From Anaerolineales bacterium (GTDB lineage Bacteria > Chloroflexota > Anaerolineae > Anaerolineales > Villigracilaceae): a stretch of DNA of 64,000 nucleotides. Made by a program: the position numbers and the translations under genes. Numbering within the stretch: position 1 is the first letter of the stretch; each line of letters starts with the position of its first letter. Where the stretch lies: NCBI GenBank assembly GCA_030834895.1, contig JAUQXA010000058.1, positions 38,467-102,466 on the forward strand. The letters are read 5' to 3'. Positions 31,868 through 41,460 of this stretch are shown piece by piece. The notes beneath the pieces were generated by a model. It was not told where the DNA came from, made no database searches, and worked only from the letters and a program-made list of their open reading frames with translations.

Positions 31868-32658
31868 AACCCACAGGCCACATCCTTATCATTGATGACG
31901 AAGCAGTGCTTCGTCAGACACTGGTGCGCATCCTGCAGCAGGCGGGTTTTCAGGTGACCAGTGCGGAAAATGGAGAACAGGGATTATCTTTTATCCAAAC
32001 CACGGACTTCGACCTGGTTTTTATGGATCTGCGTATGCCGGGCATGGCGGGATTGGAAGTGCTCAAAATCATCCACAACAGTCACCCGGACCTGCCGGTG
32101 GTTTTATTCACAGCCCAGCCCGATCTGGCCTCGGCGGTGGAGGCTTTGCGGAGCGGCGCCACCGATTATTTGTTAAAGCCGCTTAAGCCGCAAGTCCTGA
32201 TCGAACGCGCCCAGAGCATTCTTACCAGCCAGCAAAAAGAAAAACGCAAACGCGAGATTGTCCTGCAAATCGAAGCCCTGCAGGCGGAACTCAAGAGCCT
32301 TACCAGTGGGAACACGGAACCCCTGCAGCCCATCAGCGTGGGAACTGAACGCTTTTTGAAGCGTGGTGTGCTGGTATTGGACCTGCACAAACGACGGTTG
32401 ATCATCCATGAGGAAACCATCAACATCCCGCCCACCTCCTTCGATTATCTGCTTGTGCTGGCGCGTCATTCCCCCGATGTGGTCGATTACCAGACCCTGG
32501 TCGCGGAGGCGCAGGGTTACCACGCCGATGCCCGCGAAGCACAGGAACTCACCAAATGGCATATTCATCAACTGCGGCAGGCGATCGAAGAGGATGCGCG
32601 TGAGCCTTCCATTTTGATCAATGTGCGCGGGACGGGATATCGTCTTGTCGCGGACTAA
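31864..32658 (+). CDS. Response regulator with winged-helix output
   Basis: A 264-residue regulator, translationally coupled to the kinase before it. The receiver has IIDDEA, phospho-Asp55 (LVFMDLRMPG), LFTAQ with the switch Thr, and YLLKPLKP with the Lys. A coiled linker (QQKEKRKREIVLQIEALQAE) leads to a C-terminal winged-helix domain (PPTSFDYLLVLARHSPDVV, then GTGYRLV at the end), related to OmpR-type effector domains though the recognition helix (ELTKWHIHQLRQAI) is unusual. A terminator follows. Confidence 0.88.
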   Translation: MKPTGHILIIDDEAVLRQTLVRILQQAGFQVTSAENGEQGLSFIQTTDFDLVFMDLRMPGMAGLEVLKIIHNSHPDLPVVLFTAQPDLASAVEALRSGATDYLLKPLKPQVLIERAQSILTSQQKEKRKREIVLQIEALQAELKSLTSGNTEPLQPISVGTERFLKRGVLVLDLHKRRLIIHEETINIPPTSFDYLLVLARHSPDVVDYQTLVAEAQGYHADAREAQELTKWHIHQLRQAIEEDAREPSILINVRGTGYRLVAD

Positions 32659-32682
32659 CCTTTTGTTTCCTTACAAAAATGT

Positions 32683-32714
32683 AAACCGCTTCCAGATTCA
32701 ACTGGAGGCGGTTT
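32683..32714 (+). terminator. Terminator after the kinase-regulator pair
   Basis: AAACCGCTTCCAG and CTGGAGGCGGTTT pair with one wobble around six bases, followed by T. Confidence 0.9.
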
Positions 32715-32797
32715 TTGTTGCAGCCAATTCGACCTGTGTCCCAACTTTTCCCAACTTTTCCATTCTTATCCCTAACGTCACAAAGCGGGGTTTGGCT

Positions 32798-32803
32798 GAT
32801 AAT
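32798..32803 (+). promoter_or_regulatory. -10 element of a leaderless hybrid kinase gene
   Basis: GATAAT lies seven bases before the ATG at 32811, with no ribosome binding site between. The -35 is not clear. Confidence 0.5.
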
Positions 32804-32810
32804 GGCAGCG

Positions 32811-35144
32811 ATGACCACTCCAGAAACCCTCCAAAAAGAACAGGTTCGTATCCTTGTTGTGGATGATCACCCCAACACGGCGGCAACGCTGGCGCGCGCA
32901 TTGTCCCAGCTTGGTCCCATCGTGAATGTGATCTCGGCAACGAGCGGGCACGAAGCCCTTGAAAAAGTAAAAACCGTTGGCGTGGATATTTTGTTCACCG
33001 ACATGATCATGCCGGAAATGACCGGTCTGGAATTGATCGAGAAGATGCAAAAACACCCCGCCGGCAAACCGTCCTATACATATCTTGTGACGGCCTATGA
33101 CGTGCCGGGGTTGAAAGTGACTGCCCAGCGCTTGAAGGTAAACGAGGTCATCGTCAAGCCTGTGCGCCCGGAGCGCATCTTCCAGATCGCCACCAACGCC
33201 ATCGAAGAAATGAAGCTGTCCACAAAGCCCGTGAAGGCCGCGACGCCAGCAAAGAAAAAATTCAAAGTGCTGGTGGCGGATGACAGACCCGACAACGTCA
33301 CATTGTTGACTCGTTATCTGGAATACGAAGGCTACGAATACATTGTCGCGTGCGACGGGCTCGAGACACTGGATAAAGTACGTGACGAACTCCCCGACCT
33401 GGTGCTGTTGGACGTGAACATGCCGCATAAGGACGGTTTTTTGGTTTTGGAGGAAATCCGAAATGACCCCGCCGTGCAGCATATTCCCGTCATCATCCTC
33501 ACTGCTGCCAGGCTTGACCCCACCGATGTACAGTCCGGGTTGAACCTAGGCGCGGACGATTATGTGACCAAGCCCTTCGACCGTCACGAATTGATGGCGC
33601 GCATCCGCACGAAGCTGCGCGTGAAAGAGACAGAGGATGTCATCCGCCGCCGCAACCGCGAGCTGAACCTGCTGCCCCAGATCGGCAAGGAATTGAGCGC
33701 GCGCGTGGACATCAAGGATGTTGCCAATATCCTGCTCAAGCGTACTGTGGAGACGCTTGGAGCGGTGCAGGGGAACATGATCCTCTTTGCAACGATGGAC
33801 GAGGCGCAGCAAAATTTCGAAGTATCCATTTCCACTGAATCTTCAAAAACAGAGGAAGTGACGCTCTCCCAGGACCTTCTGAAACACATTACCGAAACGG
33901 GGGAAGGACTGGTGATCGAGAATGCGCAGGACAGCCCTTATTGGAAGATGAACGGGGATTCCAAGATCCATTCCGCATTGATCGCCCCATTGAACGGACG
34001 CAGGGAACTGTTGGGCGTATTGACCCTTACCCATGAGCAGGAAAAGTATTTCAACCTGGACCATTTGTTGCTCCTGCAAGCCATCGCAAGCCAGGCTGCA
34101 ATCGCCGCCGAAAATGCGCGGCTGTATTCGCGCGTGGCGCAGGAACAAAAACGGCTTGCGGCACTGCTCAAGCACGCGGCGGAGGCTATCCTGATGTTCG
34201 ATGGGCAGGGAAGGTTGACCCTGCTAAATCCCGCCGGCGAGAAATTATTCACTGATTTCAAGGCAAATCTCAACCAGCCCCTGCCTGCCGGGCATGGATA
34301 TGACGCATTTGTCAAAATGTTGGAGGATGCGCGGTTGGCCAAGGTTTCGAAGTCGGGTGAGGTTATTTGGCCTGACCAGCGTACCTTTGTGGCGTTGATC
34401 ACACCCATCGAAGACAGCGGGCAGGTCGCCATTTTGCATGATGTGACTCAATTCAAGGACCTGGAACAGGTAAAGAACGAATTCATCGCCACGGCATCCC
34501 ACGACTTGAAGAATCCCATCACCACCATTGCGGGTTTCAGCACATTGCTTGGGCAGGCGGGACCGCTCAATGAACAGCAAAAGGATTTTGTGAGCCGCAT
34601 TCAGTTTGCCGCGCAGAACATGAACGAGCTCGTGCAAAATATGATGTCGCTGGCGCAAATGGATTTGCGGGCCCAGCAGAAACACGAGCCTGTCGAATTG
34701 ATCGCGTTGATGGTCGATATGGTGGAGGAATTCAAGCCGCAGGCCATCACGAAGAATCAAACCCTGCAATTCGACCCGCTCATGTCCCCTACGCAGGTAT
34801 GCGGCGACCCGCTACAGTTGAAGCAATTATTCCGCAACCTGATTGGCAACGCCATCAAATACTCGCCCGAAGGCGGCAGGATTACGCTTGCGGCAAAGGC
34901 AGACCAGAAAAACATCCAGGTGGACGTGCAGGATACCGGCTACGGAATCCCCGCCGCCGACCTGCCTTTTATTTTCGACCGTTTTTATCGCGTCCGCAAA
35001 GGCAAAGCCGGTGAAATCGAAGGCAACGGCCTTGGGCTGGCCATTGTCAAATCCATTGTCGAGCAGCATGGCGGCAAAGTCGGCGTAGAAAGCGAAGTGG
35101 ATCAGGGAACCTGCTTCACTTTCGCCCTGCCGCTAATGAAATAA
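32811..35144 (+). CDS. Hybrid histidine kinase with two N-terminal receiver domains
   Basis: A soluble 777-residue protein. Two receiver domains come first: one with Asp64 (LFTDMIMPEM) and one after about residue 150 with LVLLDVNMPHKDG and YVTKPF. A short coiled linker, a GAF domain (about 285-440), and a PAS-like segment (AEAILMFDGQGRLTLLNPAG) follow. The kinase core has His564 (TASHDLKNPITTI), N box RNLIGNAIKYS, DTGYGI and GNGLGLAIVKS. Having the receivers in front suggests that it is itself regulated by phosphorylation from other kinases. I use the ATG at 32811 because of the -10 seven bases upstream. Confidence 0.9.
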   Translation: MTTPETLQKEQVRILVVDDHPNTAATLARALSQLGPIVNVISATSGHEALEKVKTVGVDILFTDMIMPEMTGLELIEKMQKHPAGKPSYTYLVTAYDVPGLKVTAQRLKVNEVIVKPVRPERIFQIATNAIEEMKLSTKPVKAATPAKKKFKVLVADDRPDNVTLLTRYLEYEGYEYIVACDGLETLDKVRDELPDLVLLDVNMPHKDGFLVLEEIRNDPAVQHIPVIILTAARLDPTDVQSGLNLGADDYVTKPFDRHELMARIRTKLRVKETEDVIRRRNRELNLLPQIGKELSARVDIKDVANILLKRTVETLGAVQGNMILFATMDEAQQNFEVSISTESSKTEEVTLSQDLLKHITETGEGLVIENAQDSPYWKMNGDSKIHSALIAPLNGRRELLGVLTLTHEQEKYFNLDHLLLLQAIASQAAIAAENARLYSRVAQEQKRLAALLKHAAEAILMFDGQGRLTLLNPAGEKLFTDFKANLNQPLPAGHGYDAFVKMLEDARLAKVSKSGEVIWPDQRTFVALITPIEDSGQVAILHDVTQFKDLEQVKNEFIATASHDLKNPITTIAGFSTLLGQAGPLNEQQKDFVSRIQFAAQNMNELVQNMMSLAQMDLRAQQKHEPVELIALMVDMVEEFKPQAITKNQTLQFDPLMSPTQVCGDPLQLKQLFRNLIGNAIKYSPEGGRITLAAKADQKNIQVDVQDTGYGIPAADLPFIFDRFYRVRKGKAGEIEGNGLGLAIVKSIVEQHGGKVGVESEVDQGTCFTFALPLMK

Positions 35145-35151
35145 AAGATAT

Positions 35152-35179
35152 TTGCAATATTCGAAAACCGAACTATAGT
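35152..35179 (+). promoter_or_regulatory. Promoter of the split-receptor operon
   Basis: TTGCAA (35152-35157) and TATAGT (35174-35179) are 16 bases apart. The first gene starts 33 bases after the -10, with AAGGAG before the ATG. No terminator interrupts the genes up to 54879. Confidence 0.65.
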
Positions 35180-35211
35180 AAAAAGTTGAAAAACAATCAA
35201 GGAGAAAGATC

Positions 35212-36228
35212 ATGTTGAACCAAAAGAACTCTCAAAAATTATGGACAATGTTCGTATGGGTCGTCATCATCGCCACGTTTCTTAGTGGGTGCGGGGGCGC
35301 TCAGAAGAAGAAAGTGTACCATGTGGGCATTTTCGGCTTTCAAGCATTCGGTCAAATCGCGGATGGCTTCAAGGCCGGAATGACCGAGTTGGGATACATT
35401 GAAGGTGAGAACATCATTTATGATGTACAGTTTTGGAATGCGGCAGTTGATACCGAGGACGCAGGTACCAAAACAATCCAAAAGTTCGTTTCTGATAACA
35501 ACGATTTAGTTTTCTCGTTTCCAACTGAACAGACTGTGCTGGCTAAAGCAGCCCTCGAGGGATCAAACATCCCGTTGGTCTTTTGTTTTGCGGGACTTGA
35601 GGGGAATGACCTGGTCAAGAGTGTGCGCGAACCCGGCGGGAATATCACCGGCGTGCGTTACCCCGGCCCGGATACCACTGCCAGACGCCTGGAGCTCTTG
35701 ACCCAAATGGCGCCAGATGCCAAGCGGATCGGAGTATTTTATCAAGTGGGTTATCCGAACACGATGCCTGCGTTGGAGAAGTTGCGCCCCTTGGCCCCGA
35801 AGCTGGGTATTACCCTGGTGGAAATTCCCGTTAACACCCTGGAAGAAATGCAGGCTGATCTGGATGCACGTTCCAAACAGGAAGACCCCGGCGTGGATGC
35901 CTTCCTGCAAATGGCAGACGGTCTTACCCATTCCCTCGAAGGTTCCGCTTTGGTTATGAAGTTTGCGCAGGAACACAATTTGCCATACGGCGGTGGTCAC
36001 TACTATCAGGCCGATCAGGGAGCCCTTTTCGCCTACTCTCCTTACGACTTCGAGATGGGCAAACTGGCCGCACCCATTGCTGACAAAGTCCTCAAGGGCA
36101 CCCAGGCTGGTACCATCTCACTGTCCACACCTGAGAATCATCTGGTCATTAATTACAAAGTGGCCCAGGGACTAGGGTTGACCATGCCCGAGGGACTGTT
36201 GAAGATGGCCGAAAAAATCATTCGTTAG
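35212..36228 (+). CDS. Substrate-binding lipoprotein, ABC_sub_bind family (1)
   Basis: A 338-residue protein secreted and lipid-anchored: the signal VWVVIIATFLSGC has the lipobox LSGC. The binding fold follows (YHVGIFGFQAFGQIADGFKAG, GYIEGENI, GGNITGV), as in the TrpX-like family whose known members bind aromatic amino acids. AAGGAG precedes the ATG. No permease or ATPase gene is near, unlike transport operons; instead a dCache receptor follows 102 bases later. This suggests a sensing role, in which the loaded lipoprotein contacts the receptor. Ligand identity is unknown. Confidence 0.85.
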   Translation: MLNQKNSQKLWTMFVWVVIIATFLSGCGGAQKKKVYHVGIFGFQAFGQIADGFKAGMTELGYIEGENIIYDVQFWNAAVDTEDAGTKTIQKFVSDNNDLVFSFPTEQTVLAKAALEGSNIPLVFCFAGLEGNDLVKSVREPGGNITGVRYPGPDTTARRLELLTQMAPDAKRIGVFYQVGYPNTMPALEKLRPLAPKLGITLVEIPVNTLEEMQADLDARSKQEDPGVDAFLQMADGLTHSLEGSALVMKFAQEHNLPYGGGHYYQADQGALFAYSPYDFEMGKLAAPIADKVLKGTQAGTISLSTPENHLVINYKVAQGLGLTMPEGLLKMAEKIIR

Positions 36229-36330
36229 TATTCGACCTTTAGATCCCCAGACCGGATTCAGAATTTTGTGAACTTGCGTGGAGACAGGCTGGTGTCTCCA
36301 CAAGAAGAAATCGATAAGATTGAGGTGATT

Positions 36331-38568
36331 ATGACCACCAAAAAAACTGAGCCCCGGACCGCGCGAAGTCTCACCACCATATTGGCGACCAGGATTGCTG
36401 TCTTGATTAATGTTGTTGCGGCAATCTATGCATCCTTTGCAGTCTACTACGCGTATACAACCCACCAGCAAAATCTAACCACCCAGCAGCAGCTGATTGC
36501 CCTGGAAGCCGGCAATACCGTCAGCAGTTTCCTCCAGAATAAATTCAGTACAATGGAAACGGCGGTTGGACTGGTCGATCTGGTGGGCGCCAACAGAGAT
36601 ACGCAAACCAATCTTTTGGATGGTTTGCTGGGCCAGGATCAAGCTTTCCGCCAGTTCGCTTTGTTCAATAGCCGGGGCCGGCAATTGACTCAGGCTGCCC
36701 GTGTTTCGAGCTCCTTGTCGTCAGGGTTTATTGCCCAGTTGAAGGATGAAGTATTCTCTAAGACTTTAACCGGCGAGCACTATATCAGCACGGTTTACAT
36801 CGATGATGCAACCAATGAACCTTTGATCGCGATTGCCATTCCCATAAAAGACGTTTTCGGTGAATTTCAAGGGACCCTGGTTGGGGAAGTCAACCTGAAA
36901 TTTATGTGGGACCTGGTCGATCGGCTTAAGGTTGGCGAGACAGGCTATGTGTATGTTGTGGATAACCAGGGCAACCTGATTGCTTTTGGAGATACGAGCC
37001 GTGTGCTGGCAGGTGAGAACCTGGCGCAAGTCAGTGAAGTACAGGAGTTTATCGAAAACCCGTCTGCACCCGGCGATATAACACCGGAAATAGCCTCGTA
37101 TTCGGGTTTGCGTGGGGACACGGTTGTGGGAACCTATGTTCCCCTCGGCACACCACAATGGGCTGTCGTCACCGAATTGCCTGCGTCAGAGGCCAATCGG
37201 CCTTTATTGCGGTTATTGTTAATAAATGGTATTGCTGTTTTTGTAGCCACAATTTTGGGAGGATTGTCCGGTTTTCTTCTTGCTCGCCTGCTTACAGCGC
37301 CTGTGGTTGATCTTTCCGCTGTCGCGACCCAGATTGCGAACGGTAATCTGGCAGTAGAGGCAAAAGTCGCCGGTGCTGCGGAGGTCGCTCAGGTAGCCAC
37401 GGCTTTCAACATCATGACCTCCCGCCTGCGTGAACTGATCGGTTCCCTTGAACAGCGCGTAGCGGACCGTACCAAGGCGTTGGCAACCTCCACCGAGGTC
37501 AGCCGCCGCCTTTCCACCATCCTCGACCGAAAGGAACTGGTGAACGAGGTGGTGAATCAGGTAAGAAATGCCTTTGGCTACTATCACACCCAGATTTACT
37601 TTTATGACGAAGCCCGCGAAAACCTGGTCATGGCGGGCGGCACAGGCGAAGCCGGTGAGAAGATGCTGGCTCAATTCCACAAGATTACAAAAGGACGCGG
37701 TCTGGTGGGACGGGCGGCGGAAACCAACGAACCGATTTTGGTGTCGGATACAGCCAGCAACCCCGACTGGCTGCCCAACGTTCTGCTGCCTGAAACAAAA
37801 TCCGAAGTTGCAATCCCCATTTCCATCGGCGATCGGGTGCTGGGCGTGCTGGATATACAGCATAACATCGTGGATGGTTTGAAGCGCGAAGATATCGATG
37901 CATTGCAATCCATTTCAAACCAGGTTGCCATTGCCGTGCAAAATGCGCAATCCTATACGGAAATCCAGCGCAGTCAGTCTCAGTTATCGGAAGCGCTGGA
38001 AATTGCCAAGCTCGCCAACTGGGAATTTGATGTAGCACGGGATCGGTTTATCTTCAACGATCACTTTTACTCCATCTTCCATACCACTGCAGAGCGGGAA
38101 GGCGGTTATGAATTATCGTCTGCCGAATATGCGGAGCGCCTCGTTCACCCTGAGGATCTGCCCATGGTAGGTGGTGAGATCGAGAAGGCCTTGAAATCCA
38201 CCGATCGGCATTACAACGTCAAACTGGAACACCGCATTCTCTATCGGGATGGCAGTGGAATGGGATATATAACTGTGGACGTTCATATTGAACGAGATGA
38301 CCAGGGACACATCCTCCGCTATTACGGTGCAAACCAGGATATTACAGAGCGCCGCCGCTTGGAGGAACTCAACCGTAAACGCGCTGCCCAGCAGGAAGCC
38401 ATCAACCTCATCACCCAGAAGATTCAAAGTGCGGGCACCATCGAAACAGCGTTGAAAGTCGCTGCGCGCGAATTGGGTCACGCACTGGGAATGAAGCCCA
38501 CACTGGTGGAGCTCGACTCAACGCCATTAGCTGACAAGCGTAAAAGCGCGGTTAAAAATGAAATGTAG
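36331..38568 (+). CDS. dCache-HAMP-GAF-PAS receptor without kinase domain (1)
   Basis: A 745-residue membrane receptor. Two membrane helices (LATRIAVLINVVAAIYASFAV and the one around LLLINGIAVFVATILGGLSG) frame an extracellular double-Cache domain of about 240 residues. HAMP follows (LLTAPVVDLSAVATQIANGN), then a coiled coil, a GAF domain (FGYYHTQIYFYD, GRGLVGRAAETNEP) and a PAS (NWEFDVARDRF to ANQDITERR). The protein ends in ITQKIQSAGTIETALKVAAR and RELGHALGM, a tail shared with three other proteins here. GAGGTG precedes the ATG at 36331. There is no His-kinase or methyl-accepting domain, so it must signal through another protein. Confidence 0.85.
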   Translation: MTTKKTEPRTARSLTTILATRIAVLINVVAAIYASFAVYYAYTTHQQNLTTQQQLIALEAGNTVSSFLQNKFSTMETAVGLVDLVGANRDTQTNLLDGLLGQDQAFRQFALFNSRGRQLTQAARVSSSLSSGFIAQLKDEVFSKTLTGEHYISTVYIDDATNEPLIAIAIPIKDVFGEFQGTLVGEVNLKFMWDLVDRLKVGETGYVYVVDNQGNLIAFGDTSRVLAGENLAQVSEVQEFIENPSAPGDITPEIASYSGLRGDTVVGTYVPLGTPQWAVVTELPASEANRPLLRLLLINGIAVFVATILGGLSGFLLARLLTAPVVDLSAVATQIANGNLAVEAKVAGAAEVAQVATAFNIMTSRLRELIGSLEQRVADRTKALATSTEVSRRLSTILDRKELVNEVVNQVRNAFGYYHTQIYFYDEARENLVMAGGTGEAGEKMLAQFHKITKGRGLVGRAAETNEPILVSDTASNPDWLPNVLLPETKSEVAIPISIGDRVLGVLDIQHNIVDGLKREDIDALQSISNQVAIAVQNAQSYTEIQRSQSQLSEALEIAKLANWEFDVARDRFIFNDHFYSIFHTTAEREGGYELSSAEYAERLVHPEDLPMVGGEIEKALKSTDRHYNVKLEHRILYRDGSGMGYITVDVHIERDDQGHILRYYGANQDITERRRLEELNRKRAAQQEAINLITQKIQSAGTIETALKVAARELGHALGMKPTLVELDSTPLADKRKSAVKNEM

Positions 38569-38668
38569 ATGGCCGTTTCCCCCTGCCGCTGAGCTTTCTA
38601 AATGGATTGAGGTTCCTGACTTCGAAAAAGATGTACCAGGCTCCCTATCCCTAAGGAGACAATAAGTT

Positions 38669-39655
38669 ATGAAACAATCCTATCGAACCATATACTTTAT
38701 TATTGCAATGGCTCTTGTATCTTCCCTGGCCCTTGGCGCCTGTGCTGGAACGAGCCAACAGAAGGCGTATACCATCGGAGTTGTGAATCTCTCCCCCTCC
38801 TTTGAATCGATTCTGGAGGGCTTCAAGGTCGGGATGGAGGCAGAGGGTTTCAAGGAAGGGGAGAATGTCACCTACCTTTATGACGGACCGGCAGCCAATC
38901 CAGATGCGCTTGATGGAATACTGCAAAACTATAAAGACAAAAAGGTGGATCTAGTCCTGACTTTTGGTACAACCGCCACCCTGAAAGCGAAGCAGGTTCT
39001 GGAAGGGACGGATATCCCGGTCATCTTCGGACCGGTAACCGATCCGGTAGGCTCCGGCATCGTGACGAATCTGCTGACTCCGGGCGGTAATATGACCGGC
39101 ATCCGAACGGGGAATCCGGCTTCCAAAAGGTTGGAATGGTTGACTGCGATTGCTCCGAATGCTCAAAATATCTATGTCTTTAACAATCCAAGTGATAATA
39201 GCTCTGTACAGGGTTTGGAGGCATTAAAAGAAACCGCCCCCCAATTGAATGTCGAATTGCAGGTTTATGATGCAAGTAAGCCGGAAGAAATTGATGCGGG
39301 GCTTCGCGCAATCCCGGAGGATGCCGACGCAATTTTCGTTCTCGCATCGGCGTTTTTGGAGGCCCAGATCGGCAAGTTTGTTGATGCCGCAGCTCAAAAT
39401 AAATTGCCGCTTTCCATGCCTGCAACCGACAATGTAAGGGCGGGCGCTCTGACAAGTTTTGGTCAAGACAATATTCCTTTGGGAGAACAGGCCTCCCGCC
39501 TGGCTGTGCAGATTCTGCGCGGCGTCAAACCAGCCGACCTTCCCGTGGAAACGGCGGAACTTTTTATGGCCATTAATCTAAAAACTGCCAGGATCATCAG
39601 TCTTAACATTCCGAATGGACTTATTCGTCAGGCAGACGTCGTTGTTAGACAATGA
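38669..39655 (+). CDS. Substrate-binding lipoprotein, ABC_sub_bind family (2)
   Basis: A 328-residue paralogue of the lipoprotein at 35212. The signal ends in LALGAC, the lipobox. The fold is marked by YTIGVVNLSPSFESILEGFK, GFKEGENVTY, LTFGTTATLKAKQ and GGNMTGI. AAGGAG precedes the ATG. It again stands directly before a dCache receptor, with no transporter genes. The repeated lipoprotein-receptor order suggests two rounds of the same sensing unit with different ligands; the two lipoproteins share only moderate similarity by eye. Confidence 0.85.
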   Translation: MKQSYRTIYFIIAMALVSSLALGACAGTSQQKAYTIGVVNLSPSFESILEGFKVGMEAEGFKEGENVTYLYDGPAANPDALDGILQNYKDKKVDLVLTFGTTATLKAKQVLEGTDIPVIFGPVTDPVGSGIVTNLLTPGGNMTGIRTGNPASKRLEWLTAIAPNAQNIYVFNNPSDNSSVQGLEALKETAPQLNVELQVYDASKPEEIDAGLRAIPEDADAIFVLASAFLEAQIGKFVDAAAQNKLPLSMPATDNVRAGALTSFGQDNIPLGEQASRLAVQILRGVKPADLPVETAELFMAINLKTARIISLNIPNGLIRQADVVVRQ

Positions 39656-39701
39656 CCTCAAACTCAGGCGTAGTTAAAGTTAGCCGAGGAGAATAGACAT
39701 T

Positions 39702-41450
39702 ATGCAAAACAGTATCCGAACAAGATTGGCAATCACTTTCGTAGCCCTGGCAGCAGGTCTGTTGCTTTTGGTGGGACTGGTTCTGGCCTGGCAAAGTTAT
39801 ATAAATGAACAGAAACAGGCGCTTGCCATACAAGGTGAACGAGCCCGGCGCATTTCGACTCAAGTTATCTCTTATATGCAGATACAGGAGAATGCGCTGA
39901 CTCAATTGGTTTCTGCGCAGGGACTTGGCGATCTGGGTCAAGGACAGCAAACTCAACTACTATCCGAGTTGGTTTCATATTCCCATGCTTTTAATAAATT
40001 GGCATTGGTTGGCAGTAACGGGCGTGAAAAAATTGTCATTTCGAGCACTGAGGTTATCAATCAACTTCGTAACCTTTCCAGCGCGGATGAATTTACAATC
40101 CCTGCGTCCAACAACCAGATTTATTACGGCCCGGTGCAATTTACCGAAAATACCGGGGAACCCTATGTGGTTATTGCTGTGCCTGTCACAAATTTGCAAT
40201 CCGGAAAATTGACAAGTGTGCTGGTTGCTGAAGTCCGCCTAAAACCAGTCTGGGATTTGCTGGCCAGCATCTCACTTGGAGAGGAAAGCAGTGCTTATAT
40301 CGTGGACGCCCAAAACCGGGTCGTGGCGCATAATAACCCATCCATCGTATTACGTAATACGCTCTTCACAATACCCGACCAGGATGGCGTGCATATCGGT
40401 GTAAATGGAACGAACGTCGTTCTTGCCACTAACCAAATCAAATTTGGAGAACAGGGATTTACGGTCGTTACTGAAACATCCCTGGCAGAAGCGTTTGCCG
40501 GTATCTACAGGACTGAATTAACTATTGCCGGATTACTCCTGGTTGCAATCTTAATAGCCGGCGGGTTGGGCTGGTTTGCCGCCCGCCAGATTGTTCAGCC
40601 AATTGAAACTCTGGTGAAAACCGCCCAGGCCATTAGTGCTGGCGACCTGTCACAGCAAGTGGAAATGACCCGGCGTGATGAGATTGGTACGCTGGCAGAT
40701 GCCTTCAACCGTATGACTTCCCAGTTGCGTGAGTTGATCGGCAGTTTGGAAGAGCGTGTATCCGCCCGCACCAAAGACCTGGCGACGGTGGCAGAGGTGG
40801 GAACCGCCACAGCTACCATTCTGGAAACCGATAAACTCCTGCATGAAGTGGTGGAACTGACAAAAGAACGTTTCAACTTGTACCATTCCCACATCTACCT
40901 GTTGGATGAATCTGGCGAAAACCTGGTGCTGACAGCAGGCGCAGGCGAGCCGGGACGCATCATGGTGGCGGAAAAACGCTCCATCCCGCTCAACCGCGAG
41001 CAGTCACTGGTGGCGCGTGCCGCCCGCGAACGAAAGGGTGTTACCGTCAACGACGTGACCCAAGCCCCAGACTTCCTGCCCAACCCATTGCTGCCGAACA
41101 CGCGTTCCGAACTGGCCGTCCCCATGGTCGTGGGCTCGAACCTGATCGGTGTCTTCGATATTCAATCCGATGCGGTCGGGCGCTTCACGGACTCGGACAT
41201 CAACGTCCAGACCACGCTGGCGGCGCAGGTGGCCACCTCCATCCAAAACGTGCGTTCGTTCGAGCAATCCAAAGCGCAAGCCGACCTGGAAACGCTAGCA
41301 AATGCCATTGGTCAAAAGATCCAGCGTGCCGCCACCGTGGAAGATACCCTGCAGACCGCCATCCGCGAAATCGGGCTGGCGTTGGGCGCGACCCATGTCA
41401 GCGCAAAAATTCAAGTTGCCCGCGTTGGCAATATTACCGGTGAAAACTAA
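39702..41450 (+). CDS. dCache-HAMP-GAF receptor without kinase domain (2)
   Basis: A 582-residue receptor built like the one at 36331 but without the PAS. It has a helix at residues about 10-32, a dCache domain, a second helix (ELTIAGLLLVAILIAGGLGWF), HAMP (IVQPIETLVKTAQAISAGDL) and one GAF (FNLYHSHIYLLDESGENLVL, SLVARAARERKGVTVNDV). The C-terminal tail is IGQKIQRAATVEDTLQTAIR then EIGLALGA. AGGAG precedes the ATG. The next gene starts ten bases after its stop. It lacks any kinase domain. Confidence 0.85.
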   Translation: MQNSIRTRLAITFVALAAGLLLLVGLVLAWQSYINEQKQALAIQGERARRISTQVISYMQIQENALTQLVSAQGLGDLGQGQQTQLLSELVSYSHAFNKLALVGSNGREKIVISSTEVINQLRNLSSADEFTIPASNNQIYYGPVQFTENTGEPYVVIAVPVTNLQSGKLTSVLVAEVRLKPVWDLLASISLGEESSAYIVDAQNRVVAHNNPSIVLRNTLFTIPDQDGVHIGVNGTNVVLATNQIKFGEQGFTVVTETSLAEAFAGIYRTELTIAGLLLVAILIAGGLGWFAARQIVQPIETLVKTAQAISAGDLSQQVEMTRRDEIGTLADAFNRMTSQLRELIGSLEERVSARTKDLATVAEVGTATATILETDKLLHEVVELTKERFNLYHSHIYLLDESGENLVLTAGAGEPGRIMVAEKRSIPLNREQSLVARAARERKGVTVNDVTQAPDFLPNPLLPNTRSELAVPMVVGSNLIGVFDIQSDAVGRFTDSDINVQTTLAAQVATSIQNVRSFEQSKAQADLETLANAIGQKIQRAATVEDTLQTAIREIGLALGATHVSAKIQVARVGNITGEN

Positions 41451-41460
41451 GGAGCTAAAG

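Noticed and set aside
41302..41460. 159-base N-terminal extension of the third dCache receptor
   Set aside because: It reads out of frame through the end of the preceding receptor; ATG 41461 has AAGGAG in the correct place.
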